From: Acidaminobacter sp. JC074 | Lineage (GTDB): Bacteria > Bacillota > Clostridia > Peptostreptococcales > Acidaminobacteraceae | Direction of reading: 5' to 3' | NCBI RefSeq assembly: GCF_022496765.1 | Contig: NZ_VANV01000040.1 | Location: 1 to 35,555 of the forward strand | DNA length: 35,555 nucleotides | In this document: in pieces, positions 1-8,126 of the stretch | Layout of the letters: every line of letters starts with the position of its first letter | Position numbering within the stretch: position 1 is the first letter of the stretch | Notes under the pieces: model-generated | Databases searched by the model: none | What the model was told of the DNA's origin: nothing | The model's input: only the letters and a program-made list of their open reading frames with translations | Program-made: the position numbers and the translations under genes

Positions 1-82
<82 letters not shown>

Positions 83-256
83 ATTTAAGATAATAACTCT
101 CGTTATCAACTGGTTGAATCTTTTACTTCATTCCTGAAGTTGCTTAATCTCTTTCGAAATCAAACGGAATTTTTGGGCCATTTCTTTCGAAATGGTATGC
201 TTGTATTTTTGCTCATACTGTTCAGTTTTCAATGTTCTACGTTCGCTCTTGGCGAC
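83..256 (-). other. rRNA leader (transcribed spacer upstream of 16S)
   Basis: This stretch lies between the most proximal rrn promoter and the 16S start and has no coding potential. It holds small hairpins, for example CCATTTC-TTTC-GAAATGG at 178-195 and ACTTCA-TTCC-TGAAGT at 125-140. It also carries, on the minus strand, an ACATTGAAAACTGAAC segment like those seen in Firmicutes rRNA leaders. The hairpins may be processing or antitermination elements; that role is inferred. Confidence 0.6.
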
Positions 257-262
257 TAGATA

Positions 263-291
263 ATAATATCAAATTTCATGTTATAAGTCAA
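263..291 (-). promoter_or_regulatory. rrn promoter P3 (proximal)
   Basis: Minus strand: -35 TTGACT (286-291), 17-bp spacer, -10 TATTAT (263-268), followed by TATCTAGTCGCC. It is close to the housekeeping sigma consensus and points at the 16S gene. Confidence 0.85.
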
Positions 292-352
292 GACTTATTT
301 GAAATTTATTTTTTTATCTTCTGTGCTTTCTCTCTCGAGCAGCAACTATATT

Positions 353-381
353 AGAATACCAATTTTTTTCTTATTTGTCAA
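353..381 (-). promoter_or_regulatory. rrn promoter P2 (middle)
   Basis: Minus strand: perfect -35 TTGACA (376-381), 17-bp spacer, -10 TATTCT (353-358). It is followed by a GTTGCTGCTCGAGAGAG segment that resembles the one after P1. Confidence 0.82.
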
Positions 382-436
382 TAATTAAATTTGATTTTTT
401 TTCTATGTCTTTGCTCTCCCGAGCAGCGACTAGATA

Positions 437-465
437 ATAATATCAATTCTTAGTTATAAAGTCAA
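437..465 (-). promoter_or_regulatory. rrn promoter P1 (distal)
   Basis: Minus strand: -35 TTGACT (460-465), 17-bp spacer, -10 TATTAT (437-442), followed by TATCTAGTCGCTGCTCGG. With P2 and P3 it forms three tandem promoters 84-90 bp apart. It begins only about 50 bp after the end of sigB, whose terminator separates the two units. Confidence 0.85.
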
Positions 466-490
466 CACTATTTTCAATGTTATAATTTTC

Positions 491-515
491 AGAAAAAGAA
501 GCCGTTTTAACGGCT
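491..515 (-). terminator. Terminator of the rsbV-rsbW-sigB operon
   Basis: AGCCGTT-TT-AACGGCT (500-515). On the minus strand the stem is followed by TTCTTTTTC, a typical intrinsic terminator. The stem overlaps the sigB stop codon. Confidence 0.8.
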
Positions 516-1335
516 AAATATCTATCAATTTACTATACTCTTTTTTAAACTTAAATATTATCTTCTTTTCCATTCTCGATACAGTCATCTGTGACACGCC
601 AAGCTCATTTGCAACTTCCATTTGTGTCTTAGAATGAAAGAAACGATCACTAATGATTTTTACTTCTATAGGGTTCAGCTTTTCCATACACTTCTCTATG
701 AAATCACTATTCTCTATATCATTAAATGATTTATCCTCTGATCCTACTATATCCATTAACTGAATATCTTTATCATCACCATTACTTGAATAATAAATAT
801 CCAAAGACTTTGGTGTATATACTTGTGAAGCTTCTATAGCTTCTACAACTTGTTCTTCAGTACATGCTAAATACTCTGCTATATCAGAAATCTTAGGTAC
901 TCTTTGTAATTCTTGTTGTAAAGAGACTTTTGCCTGGTTGACTCTCTTAGATAACTCTTGTACTCTTCTCGGTACTCTAATTGACCAACCCTTATCTCTA
1001 AAGTGCTTTTTTATTTCTCCAATGATTGTCGGTGTCGCAAAACTAGAAAATTCAAAACCCCTATCAATGTCAAACCTTTGTATTGCATATATCAGTCCTA
1101 AAGATGCAACTTGCAGTATATCTTCAAACTCAATACCTTTATTGACGTACTTTCTCGATAGTATTTCTCCAATATACAGATATCTATTAACCAACTCATT
1201 TCTTATAGTTAATTCATATTCCATATCTTCAGTGTCAGATTCTTTAATTTCTTTATAAAGTCTAAACAGGTCTTTGTTTCCTAGCTCCATATAATCGCAA
1301 TCATCACGAATTTTTTCGTCAGATTTATTATTCAT
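514..1335 (-). CDS. sigB: RNA polymerase sigma factor of the SigB/SigF/SigG subfamily, probably SigB
   Basis: A 273-residue alternative sigma factor that directs RNA polymerase to stress-type promoters. Region 2 is visible around residues 62-115 (GIEFEDILQVASLGLIYAI, then the FSSFATPTIIGEI block). A region 3-like segment follows (RVPRRVQELSKRV), and region 4 with its helix-turn-helix is at about 245-262 (TQMEVANELGVSQMTVSRME). It is the last gene of an operon with an anti-anti-sigma and an anti-sigma kinase, 20 bp behind rsbW; the ATG has a GGGGC-type RBS. The spoIIA operon of spore formers has the same gene order, so SigF is the main alternative. The RsbW-like partner and the sigma-B-like promoter upstream favour SigB. 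Confidence 0.82.
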   Translation of the reverse strand: MNNKSDEKIRDDCDYMELGNKDLFRLYKEIKESDTEDMEYELTIRNELVNRYLYIGEILSRKYVNKGIEFEDILQVASLGLIYAIQRFDIDRGFEFSSFATPTIIGEIKKHFRDKGWSIRVPRRVQELSKRVNQAKVSLQQELQRVPKISDIAEYLACTEEQVVEAIEASQVYTPKSLDIYYSSNGDDKDIQLMDIVGSEDKSFNDIENSDFIEKCMEKLNPIEVKIISDRFFHSKTQMEVANELGVSQMTVSRMEKKIIFKFKKEYSKLIDI

Positions 1336-1355
1336 TATATCAGCCCCTAGTAAGT

Positions 1356-1763
1356 CTATTTTTCTAAGTATTTTATCAGCTTAAGTGTTGTTCCTTCGTT
1401 ATCGCCTACTTCAATATCTACTTCATCCATTAAGGATTTCATAATATATATACCAAGACCGTTTCCCTTTAAATGATTCAGATCAGGTTCTTCATATTTT
1501 TCCTCATCAAAACCTACGCCATTATCTTTTACTTCAATATGAATTTTTTCCTCAGAAAGCTTAAATGCAATTTCATAAACTTCCTCTTCACTATTGCCAT
1601 GTAATACAGCGTTATTACAAGCTTCCCCTACAGCAACTTTAATATCATCGATTTCTTCAATATTAAATCCAACCGTGTTACTAATAACTGATGCCGCAAG
1701 TCGTGCAATACTAACATACTCTGCTTTACTAGGTAACTTAATCGTTATTACATCATTATTCAT
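1356..1763 (-). CDS. rsbW: Anti-sigma factor / serine-protein kinase (RsbW family)
   Basis: 135 residues, a GHKL-fold ATPase that should bind and inhibit the neighbouring sigma factor and phosphorylate the RsbV-like antagonist. Visible motifs are the N-box (GEACNNAVLHG, about residues 47-57), the G1 box (VKDNGVGFDEE) and the G2 box (GNGLGIYIMKSLMDEV). These are the ATP-lid motifs of RsbW/SpoIIAB kinases. It lies 17 bp downstream of rsbV and 20 bp upstream of sigB in one transcription unit. SpoIIAB is the close alternative; length and sequence look nearer to RsbW. Confidence 0.85.
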   Translation of the reverse strand: MNNDVITIKLPSKAEYVSIARLAASVISNTVGFNIEEIDDIKVAVGEACNNAVLHGNSEEEVYEIAFKLSEEKIHIEVKDNGVGFDEEKYEEPDLNHLKGNGLGIYIMKSLMDEVDIEVGDNEGTTLKLIKYLEK

Positions 1764-1780
1764 TAATACACCTTCTTTAA

Positions 1781-2104
1781 TTATGAAGTTTTTTCTACTT
1801 CAATTACTTTGTCTAATCCTGAAATTTTTATTAGTTTGTCTATATTGGCTTGTGCATTGATTATTGATATATTGAAGTTGTTCGATTTTACTCTATTTAA
1901 TAAACCTATAATCACACCTAATCCTGTACTGTCAATGTAAAATAAATTTTCACAATTCAATTTGATATTTGATTCCATCTCATCCAACATATCGTTTAAT
2001 GATTTTTTAAAATCCACAGACGTTAGAATATCTAATTCTCCTATTAATTCTACATTCCAACTTTTTTCAGCTTTACTAAACTCTTTTACAATTTTTAATG
2101 ACAA
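1781..2104 (-). CDS. rsbV: Anti-sigma factor antagonist (STAS domain, RsbV family)
   Basis: A 107-residue single STAS domain. The phosphorylatable serine sits in the conserved YIDSTGLGVI motif (Ser59). Unphosphorylated, it would bind RsbW and release the sigma factor. The start is an unusual TTG (2102-2104 on the minus strand), preceded by a strong AAGGGGGGAG RBS; no in-frame ATG fits. It is the first gene of the rsbV-rsbW-sigB operon. No RsbU/RsbP phosphatase or RsbX gene is visible in the window, so the signal input must be encoded elsewhere. Confidence 0.87.
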   Translation of the reverse strand: MSLKIVKEFSKAEKSWNVELIGELDILTSVDFKKSLNDMLDEMESNIKLNCENLFYIDSTGLGVIIGLLNRVKSNNFNISIINAQANIDKLIKISGLDKVIEVEKTS

Positions 2105-2143
2105 AACTCTCCCCCCTTATAAAATCTCTATACCTATGTTTTA

Positions 2144-2169
2144 ATACCCCGTTTCACACAGCCTTAATC
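2144..2169 (-). promoter_or_regulatory. Candidate sigma-B-type promoter of the rsbV operon
   Basis: Minus strand: GATTAA (2164-2169), 14 bp, GGGTAT (2144-2149). The sigma-B consensus is GTTTAA-N12-14-GGGTAT, so there is one mismatch in the -35 and none in the -10. It lies about 40 bp upstream of the TTG start of rsbV and implies autoregulation of the operon. Confidence 0.7.
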
Positions 2170-2181
2170 ACATTATATAAT

Positions 2182-2213
2182 AAAAAAAAAGAGTTTACGA
2201 CAAATGTAAACTC
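2182..2213 (-). terminator. Intrinsic terminator downstream of gyrA
   Basis: GAGTTTAC (2191-2198), 7-nt loop, GTAAACTC (2206-2213). On the minus strand it is followed by nine T residues (2182-2190). It separates gyrA from the rsbV operon. Confidence 0.85.
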
Positions 2214-2217
2214 AAAA

Positions 2218-2240
2218 CTTTAATATTTAGAATATTAAAG
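2218..2240 (-). terminator. AT-rich hairpin behind gyrA
   Basis: CTTTAATATT-TAG-AATATTAAAG is a perfect 10-bp inverted repeat. A smaller one, TATATT-GTT-AATATA, lies just after it at about 2248-2262. Neither has a clean T tract. They lie between the gyrA stop and the strong terminator, so they may protect the 3' end or act as secondary terminators. Confidence 0.4.
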
Positions 2241-2286
2241 GGGGCTATATTGTTAATATAACCACTTTTTTTCCCTTTAAACATAT

Positions 2287-4758
2287 TTATTCATTTTCTT
2301 GAGAAATTTCTTCTTCCTCTTCTGAATCACTTAATATTTTTGCAACAGCAATGATTTTATCATCACCTTTGGTTCTCATTAAAGTAACACCGCTTGTAGA
2401 ACGTCCAGAAGTTGAAATACCTTCTACCTTAATTCTAATGATAACACCATTTGAATTTATAAGCATGATATCTTCATCTTCAGTAACAATTCTAGCCGAA
2501 ACAACTCGACCTGTCTTTTCAGTGATGTTGTAAGTCTTAACACCTTTACCACCACGCGTTTGCTGTCTGTATTCTACTAATGGCGTTCTCTTACCATAAC
2601 CTTTTTCAGAAATGGCCAGTACACGTGCACTCTTATCGATCATTTCCTGGGTAATAAGTTCCATAGAAACAACATGATCACCATCACCAAGTAAAATTGA
2701 ACGCACACCGGTTGCAGATCTACCCATTTTTCTTACATCTTTTTCTGAGAATCTAATGGCCTTACCATTTGATGAGAAAACAATAACATCATCATCACCG
2801 GTTGTAATCTTAACACTGATCAGCTCGTCGCCTTCATTAAGATTAATAGCAATAAGACCCGTTTTTCTTGATGTATCAAAATCAAGAAGTGCTGATTTCT
2901 TAATAACACCATTTTTAGTCGCTAGCATCAAGAAGCCTTCGCCAAACTCTTTAACTGGAATAACAGCATTAACAAGTTCACCAGGCATCAACTGTAGCAT
3001 ATTGACAATAGCCGTCCCTTTTGCAGTTCTTGAAGCTTCAGGCACAAAGTAGGCTTTCTTTCTATATACTCTACCTAAGTTTGTAAAGAATAATAAATAA
3101 TCATGAGTCGATGTGTTGAAAATATGCTCAACAAAATCTTCTTCTTTAGTAGAAAGACCTGTTTTACCAACACCACCACGTTTTTGTGTTTGATAAGTAT
3201 CAGATGTTACACGCTTGATGTAACCTTGATGAGTCAAAGTAATTGTAACGTCTTCTTCCTCAATCATATCTTCAATATCAATATCATCCATACTGAATGT
3301 GATTTCAGTTCTTCTTTCATCACCATACTTTTCTTTGATTCTTAATAAATCTTCTTTGATGATTGCTAGAAGTAAAGATTGATCTGCTAAAATAGCTCTT
3401 AACTCTGTGATTAGTGCTTGTAATTCATCGTATTCTGATTGGATTTTTTCTCTTTCTAAACCAGTTAATCGATGTAAACGCATCTCTAAAATAGCATTGG
3501 CTTGAATTTCAGAGAATGCAAATCTTTCTATTAATTTAACTGCAGCTTCTTGTCTATTAGCAGAAGCCTTTATAATTTCAACAATTTCATCAATATGGTC
3601 TAAGGCTTTTAAGAGACCTTCTAAGATATGTGCTCTATCTTCAGCCTTCTTTAAATCATATTGTACACGTCTTGTTTCTACATCAATTTGATGATCAAGA
3701 TAATACCTTAAAATTTCGTATAAGTTAAGTACCTTAGGCTGACCACCTACCAAAGCAATCATATTTAAAGATACCGTTGTCTGTAAAGCAGTATGCTTAT
3801 AAAGCTTATTTAAAAGGACATTGGCATTGACATCTTTTCTAAGTTCAATGACAATTCTAATACCCTTTCTATTAGACTCATCACGTAAATCTGTAATACC
3901 TTCTACTTTTTTAGATCTTACTAAGTCTGCTATAGACTCAACCATACGTGCTTTGTTTACTTGATATGGTATTTCAGTGATTATAATAGCTGATTTACCT
4001 TTGCCTATATCAACGATATCAGCTTTTGATCTAACAACTGCTTTACCTCGACCTGTTCTATAACCTTTTCTAAAGCTTTCCATTCCCATGATCATAGCAC
4101 CCGTTGGGAAATCTGGCCCTTGAACAATTTCCATCAAATCTTCAAGAGTTGCTTCATTATCATCAATTAATTTTACAGTCGCATCTATCACTTCATTTAA
4201 GTTATGAGGTGGAATAGAAGTCGCCATACCAACCGCAATACCATTTGTACCATTTACAAGTAAGTTTGGAAAACGGCTAGGTAAAACTGTAGGTTCTTTT
4301 AAAGTTTCATCAAAGTTAGGCGTTACATCTACAGTGTCTTTTTTAATGTCTTTTAGCATTTCAGCTGCTAATTTAGTCATTCTAGATTCTGTATAACGCA
4401 TGGCAGCAGCCCCATCACCATCGATAGAACCAAAGTTACCATGACCGTCTACAAGTGGATTTCTCATTGCAAAATCCTGTGCCATTCTAACCATGGCATT
4501 GTAAACTGATGAATCACCATGAGGGTGATACTTACCTAAAACATCACCGACAATACGAACTGATTTTTTATGAGGCTTGTCATTAAAGTTACCGAGTTCA
4601 TGCATTGTGTATAAAATTCTTCTATGTACCGGCTTAAGACCATCTCTAACATCTGGTAATGCACGAGCGGTGATAACACTCATGGCATAATCAATGTAGG
4701 ATGTTTTCATTTCGTCTTTTATGTCGGCATCTATAATTTTTTCATTATGTTCTAACAT
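2287..4758 (-). CDS. gyrA: DNA gyrase subunit A
   Basis: 823 residues, the usual GyrA length. It is the DNA-cleaving and rejoining subunit of gyrase, acting as an A2B2 complex that introduces negative supercoils. The catalytic tyrosine is Tyr122 (AAAMRYTESRM) and the numbering matches E. coli exactly. The GyrA box is visible as QTRGGKG in the C-terminal wrapping domain. In the quinolone-determining region the protein has Ser83 but Asn87 (HPHGDSSVYNAMVR), where Asp or Glu is usual. The start is ATG at 4756-4758: an in-frame GTG six bases earlier lies inside the AGAGGTG Shine-Dalgarno itself, so it is not the likely start. It follows gyrB after 8 bp. The acidic tail (EEEEEISQENE) is typical. 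Confidence 0.97.
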   Translation of the reverse strand: MLEHNEKIIDADIKDEMKTSYIDYAMSVITARALPDVRDGLKPVHRRILYTMHELGNFNDKPHKKSVRIVGDVLGKYHPHGDSSVYNAMVRMAQDFAMRNPLVDGHGNFGSIDGDGAAAMRYTESRMTKLAAEMLKDIKKDTVDVTPNFDETLKEPTVLPSRFPNLLVNGTNGIAVGMATSIPPHNLNEVIDATVKLIDDNEATLEDLMEIVQGPDFPTGAMIMGMESFRKGYRTGRGKAVVRSKADIVDIGKGKSAIIITEIPYQVNKARMVESIADLVRSKKVEGITDLRDESNRKGIRIVIELRKDVNANVLLNKLYKHTALQTTVSLNMIALVGGQPKVLNLYEILRYYLDHQIDVETRRVQYDLKKAEDRAHILEGLLKALDHIDEIVEIIKASANRQEAAVKLIERFAFSEIQANAILEMRLHRLTGLEREKIQSEYDELQALITELRAILADQSLLLAIIKEDLLRIKEKYGDERRTEITFSMDDIDIEDMIEEEDVTITLTHQGYIKRVTSDTYQTQKRGGVGKTGLSTKEEDFVEHIFNTSTHDYLLFFTNLGRVYRKKAYFVPEASRTAKGTAIVNMLQLMPGELVNAVIPVKEFGEGFLMLATKNGVIKKSALLDFDTSRKTGLIAINLNEGDELISVKITTGDDDVIVFSSNGKAIRFSEKDVRKMGRSATGVRSILLGDGDHVVSMELITQEMIDKSARVLAISEKGYGKRTPLVEYRQQTRGGKGVKTYNITEKTGRVVSARIVTEDEDIMLINSNGVIIRIKVEGISTSGRSTSGVTLMRTKGDDKIIAVAKILSDSEEEEEISQENE

Positions 4759-4766
4759 ATTCACCT

Positions 4767-6680
4767 CTAAATATCTAAGTTCTTAACGTACTTAGCATTT
4801 TCTTCAATAAACTCACGTCTAGGTTCAACTTTTTCACCCATAAGCGTATCGAATATTTGATCTGCTTCAACTGCATCTTGTATATTAATTCTAATCAAAG
4901 TTCTTACAGATGGATCCATGGTTGTTTCCCATAACTGCTCAGGATTCATCTCTCCAAGACCCTTGTATCTTTGTAGAGTAATACCGTCTTTTCCGATTTC
5001 AGCTAATAATTCTTCTAATTCCTTATCTGAATAAACATAATACTCTTTTTTACCTTTTTTTATCTTAAATAAAGGTGGCATTGCCAGGTACACATAACCA
5101 TGTTCAATAAGTGGTCTCATGTATCTAAATAAGAATGTTAATAAAAGTGTGTTGATATGTCTACCATCGACATCGGCATCGGTCATTAAAACAATCTTAT
5201 GGTATCTCAGTTTATTGATATCAAAATCTTCACCAATACCACAACCAAATGCTGTAATCATAGCCTTAATTTCAGATGAATTGAATATTCTTGTGAAATT
5301 GGCCTTTTCTACATTCATGATCTTACCCTTTAGTGGTAAAATCGCCTGGAATTGTCTTTCACGACCTAGTTTTGCAGAACCACCTGCCGAATCACCCTCT
5401 ACAAGATAGATTTCTGATTTAGCTGGATCCTTTTCAGCACAATCTGCAAGTTTACCAGGAAGGGCCATCGAATCTAAAGCACCTTTTCTTCTAGTAATTT
5501 CACGTGCTTTTCTTGCCGCTTCCCTAGCTTTTGATGATCGGATACATTTTTCAATTATAACCTTAGCTTCATTAGGGTTTTCTTCTAAGAAAGTAGAAAT
5601 GATATTGGCATTGATCGATTCGACTATACCTCTAATTTCACTGTTTCCTAACTTTGTTTTTGTCTGACCTTCAAATTGAGGTTCTTCCAGCTTAACAGAG
5701 ATAATCGCTGTTAAACCTTCTCTAACATCTTCACCTGTGAAATTAGCATCTTTTTCTTTAATCAATCCATGTGATCTTGCATAATCATTGATGATTCTTG
5801 TTAAAGAAGCTCTAAATCCACTTAAGTGTGTACCACCTTCATGGGTATTGATGTTATTTGCAAATGTAAAAACATTTTCTGTATAACCATCAGTATACTG
5901 AAGTGCCACTTCAACAGTAGCAGAATCTTTTAAAGCTTCACCATAAATGATCTTTTCATGTATACCTTTTCTATTTCTATTCAAGTAGTCAACAAACTCA
6001 CTGATACCACCTTCATAGTGATAGATTTCTGGCTCTTTTTCATCATCACGTTCATCACTAAAGATGATTTTAATGCCCTTATTTAAATAAGCCAATTCCT
6101 TTAAACGAACACGTAACGTATCATAGTCATAAACAAGTTCATCAAAAATAAGATGATCTGGTTTAAACTCTGTACGTGTACCTTTAATATCTGTATCACC
6201 AATGATTGTTAATTCCTGAGATGTTGCTCCACGTTCAAATTCAATATGATGAATTTTACCGTTTCTAAAAACATCGATTTTCATCCATTCAGAAAGAGCA
6301 TTTACAACAGAAGCACCTACACCATGTAAACCACCAGAAACTTTGTAGCCACCGCCACCAAACTTTCCACCTGCGTGAAGTACTGTATGAATAACTTCTA
6401 CTGCTGGCTTTTTCATTTTTGGATGTTCATCTGTCGGCATGCCTCTACCGTTGTCTTGAACAATAATCGTATTGTCCTTGCCAATACTGATTTGAATTTC
6501 ATTACAATGTCCAGCCAAAGCTTCATCAATACTATTATCTACAATCTCCCAGACAAGATGGTGTAAACCTCTTACACTGGTTGAACCTATGTACATACCT
6601 GGTCTTTTCCTAACAGCTTCTAAACCCTCTAATACTTGAATCTGTTCGGCATTATATTCATTATGTACTACATCTGCCAT
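4767..6680 (-). CDS. gyrB: DNA gyrase subunit B
   Basis: 637 residues, the ATPase subunit of gyrase. The N-terminal GHKL ATPase motifs are visible (NSIDEALAGHC near residue 48; DNGRGMPTDEHPKM; GLHGVGASVVNALS). In the C-terminal TOPRIM region there is EGDSAGGSA and a Mg-binding DADVD motif. The residues after DADVDG read RHINT, whereas most gyrases have A/S-HIRT there; the reading was confirmed on the DNA. A GLGEMNPEQLWETT segment near the C-terminus is classical. The ATG has a perfect GGAGG RBS. It is co-transcribed with recF upstream (18-bp gap) and gyrA downstream. Confidence 0.97.
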   Translation of the reverse strand: MADVVHNEYNAEQIQVLEGLEAVRKRPGMYIGSTSVRGLHHLVWEIVDNSIDEALAGHCNEIQISIGKDNTIIVQDNGRGMPTDEHPKMKKPAVEVIHTVLHAGGKFGGGGYKVSGGLHGVGASVVNALSEWMKIDVFRNGKIHHIEFERGATSQELTIIGDTDIKGTRTEFKPDHLIFDELVYDYDTLRVRLKELAYLNKGIKIIFSDERDDEKEPEIYHYEGGISEFVDYLNRNRKGIHEKIIYGEALKDSATVEVALQYTDGYTENVFTFANNINTHEGGTHLSGFRASLTRIINDYARSHGLIKEKDANFTGEDVREGLTAIISVKLEEPQFEGQTKTKLGNSEIRGIVESINANIISTFLEENPNEAKVIIEKCIRSSKAREAARKAREITRRKGALDSMALPGKLADCAEKDPAKSEIYLVEGDSAGGSAKLGRERQFQAILPLKGKIMNVEKANFTRIFNSSEIKAMITAFGCGIGEDFDINKLRYHKIVLMTDADVDGRHINTLLLTFLFRYMRPLIEHGYVYLAMPPLFKIKKGKKEYYVYSDKELEELLAEIGKDGITLQRYKGLGEMNPEQLWETTMDPSVRTLIRINIQDAVEADQIFDTLMGEKVEPRREFIEENAKYVKNLDI

Positions 6681-6698
6681 ATTTACCTCCTGAAACCT

Positions 6699-7802
6699 CT
6701 AAATGATGTTACCATCTTTGATATTTATGATGTTTGCGTCTTTTATATGACTTTCCAAAATGCTATTGATTTCAGTTGTTGTCACAAAAGTTTGTATATC
6801 AGAAATATATGAGATCAACTGATTTTGTCTAGTTTGATCCAGTTCTGACAGCACATCATCTAAAATTAAAATCGGATGTTCATTCAAAATCTTTTCTATA
6901 ATCGATATCTCAGATAACTTGAGTGATAAAGCTGTTGTTCTAACTTGACCTTGAGAACCAAATTTCTTGCCTTCACGGTCATTTATATAGAATACTAAAT
7001 CATCTCTATGTGGTCCTACAGATGTATAACCACGACGAATATCTAAGTCTAATCGATTCTTTAAATTCGATAACATTCCACTATATATTTTATCATATAC
7101 ATCAGATTCCCCCAAATTTTTGGGCAAATAATTTGATTGATAATCTATTTTTAAGTGTTCTTTTTCCTGACTGATAGAATAATGTATATCAAAACATATT
7201 TTTTTGAGTTCTTCGAGAAATTCTAATCTGTATTTCATAATTTTTGCACCATAATCTGACAGCTGTTCATCCCAGATATCAATCATAGATGCCACTTGTT
7301 TTTGCTTGAGTAAATTGTTTCTCTGCTTAAGAACTTTATTGTAGTCCACCAAAAGTTTGTAGTAATAAGGATAAATCTGAGAAATACTTTTATCCATGTA
7401 TTTTCTTCTTACTGCAGGTGTTCCTTTAATCAACTGCAAATCTTCTGGAGAAAAAATCACAACATTTAATTCTCCAATTAACTCACTTAATTTTTTTAAA
7501 GGCACACCATTGATTTTGATTTCTTTTTTTTGCTTTTGGTTGAACTTAAATTCTATTTGAAGAGGATGGTTCATTTTTTCTATTTCTGCATCAATATGAG
7601 TATACAACTCAGACATGCAAATAAGATCTTTGTCCTGACTTGTTCTAAAAGATTTTCCAAACCCTAAAACATACAAAGATTCTACCAAATTTGTTTTTCC
7701 CTGAGCATTTTCTCCCAAGATGATATTCACATTGGGACTAAATTCTAATTCTACAGATTTGTAATTTCTGAAATTGCTTAATGATAAGCGTTTGATATAC
7801 AT
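6699..7802 (-). CDS. recF: DNA replication and repair protein RecF
   Basis: 367 residues, an SMC-like ABC ATPase that helps load RecA at gaps. Walker A is GENAQGKTNLVES (about residues 31-43), and the signature and Walker B region near the C-terminus is LILDDVLSELDQTRQNQL. The N-terminal MYIKRLSLSNFRNY is characteristic of the family. The gene lies between the S4-domain gene (7-bp gap) and gyrB, the standard origin order. Confidence 0.96.
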   Translation of the reverse strand: MYIKRLSLSNFRNYKSVELEFSPNVNIILGENAQGKTNLVESLYVLGFGKSFRTSQDKDLICMSELYTHIDAEIEKMNHPLQIEFKFNQKQKKEIKINGVPLKKLSELIGELNVVIFSPEDLQLIKGTPAVRRKYMDKSISQIYPYYYKLLVDYNKVLKQRNNLLKQKQVASMIDIWDEQLSDYGAKIMKYRLEFLEELKKICFDIHYSISQEKEHLKIDYQSNYLPKNLGESDVYDKIYSGMLSNLKNRLDLDIRRGYTSVGPHRDDLVFYINDREGKKFGSQGQVRTTALSLKLSEISIIEKILNEHPILILDDVLSELDQTRQNQLISYISDIQTFVTTTEINSILESHIKDANIINIKDGNII

Positions 7803-7809
7803 AAGTCAC

Positions 7810-8055
7810 CTACTGAACGTGAATGATATAAACTTCCTCATAATTTGAATCTACAACACTTAAGTCAACAGTTACCACATCACCTGGTCTAACTTTTTTT
7901 CCACGCATGGTCATAACTTCACCATTAAATGTTACAGCTGATTCTGCAATTAATATTTTTGCCATACCACCTGAATCTACAACATCAGCAAATTTTAAAA
8001 GTTGGTCTAATTTGATAAAGTCTGTTGTTATCTTTACTTTTCTTTCGATATTCAT
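7810..8055 (-). CDS. yaaA: S4-domain RNA-binding protein YaaA (RlbA-like)
   Basis: 81 residues with a single S4 RNA-binding domain: KLDQLLKFADVVDSGGMAK, then the NGEVMTMRGKKVRPGDVV turn typical of S4 proteins. In Bacillus the orthologue sits between dnaN and recF, as here, and is implicated in ribosome biogenesis. The ATG at 8053-8055 is chosen because an AAAAGGAGAAC RBS stands just before it. A longer in-frame opening to 8091 starts inside the dnaN terminator hairpin and lacks an RBS. Confidence 0.85.
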   Translation of the reverse strand: MNIERKVKITTDFIKLDQLLKFADVVDSGGMAKILIAESAVTFNGEVMTMRGKKVRPGDVVTVDLSVVDSNYEEVYIIHVQ

Positions 8056-8082
8056 TAAGTTCTCCTTTTCTATCATTAAGAT

Positions 8083-8109
8083 AAAAATCACAAGAAAATC
8101 TTGTGATTT
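8083..8109 (-). terminator. Terminator or attenuator between dnaN and yaaA
   Basis: AAATCACAAG (8085-8094), 5-nt loop, CTTGTGATTT (8100-8109), followed on the minus strand by a short T run. It would end part of the dnaN transcripts before yaaA-recF-gyrBA. Confidence 0.7.
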
Positions 8110-8126
8110 GTTTGAGTTTCTTGTTA

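Noticed and set aside
938..1258. Open frame on the plus strand opposite sigB
   Set aside because: It is the antisense shadow of a well-supported sigma factor gene and has no RBS or family likeness. The same applies to the plus-strand frames opposite gyrA, gyrB, dnaN and dnaA, and the minus-strand frames opposite the right-hand genes.
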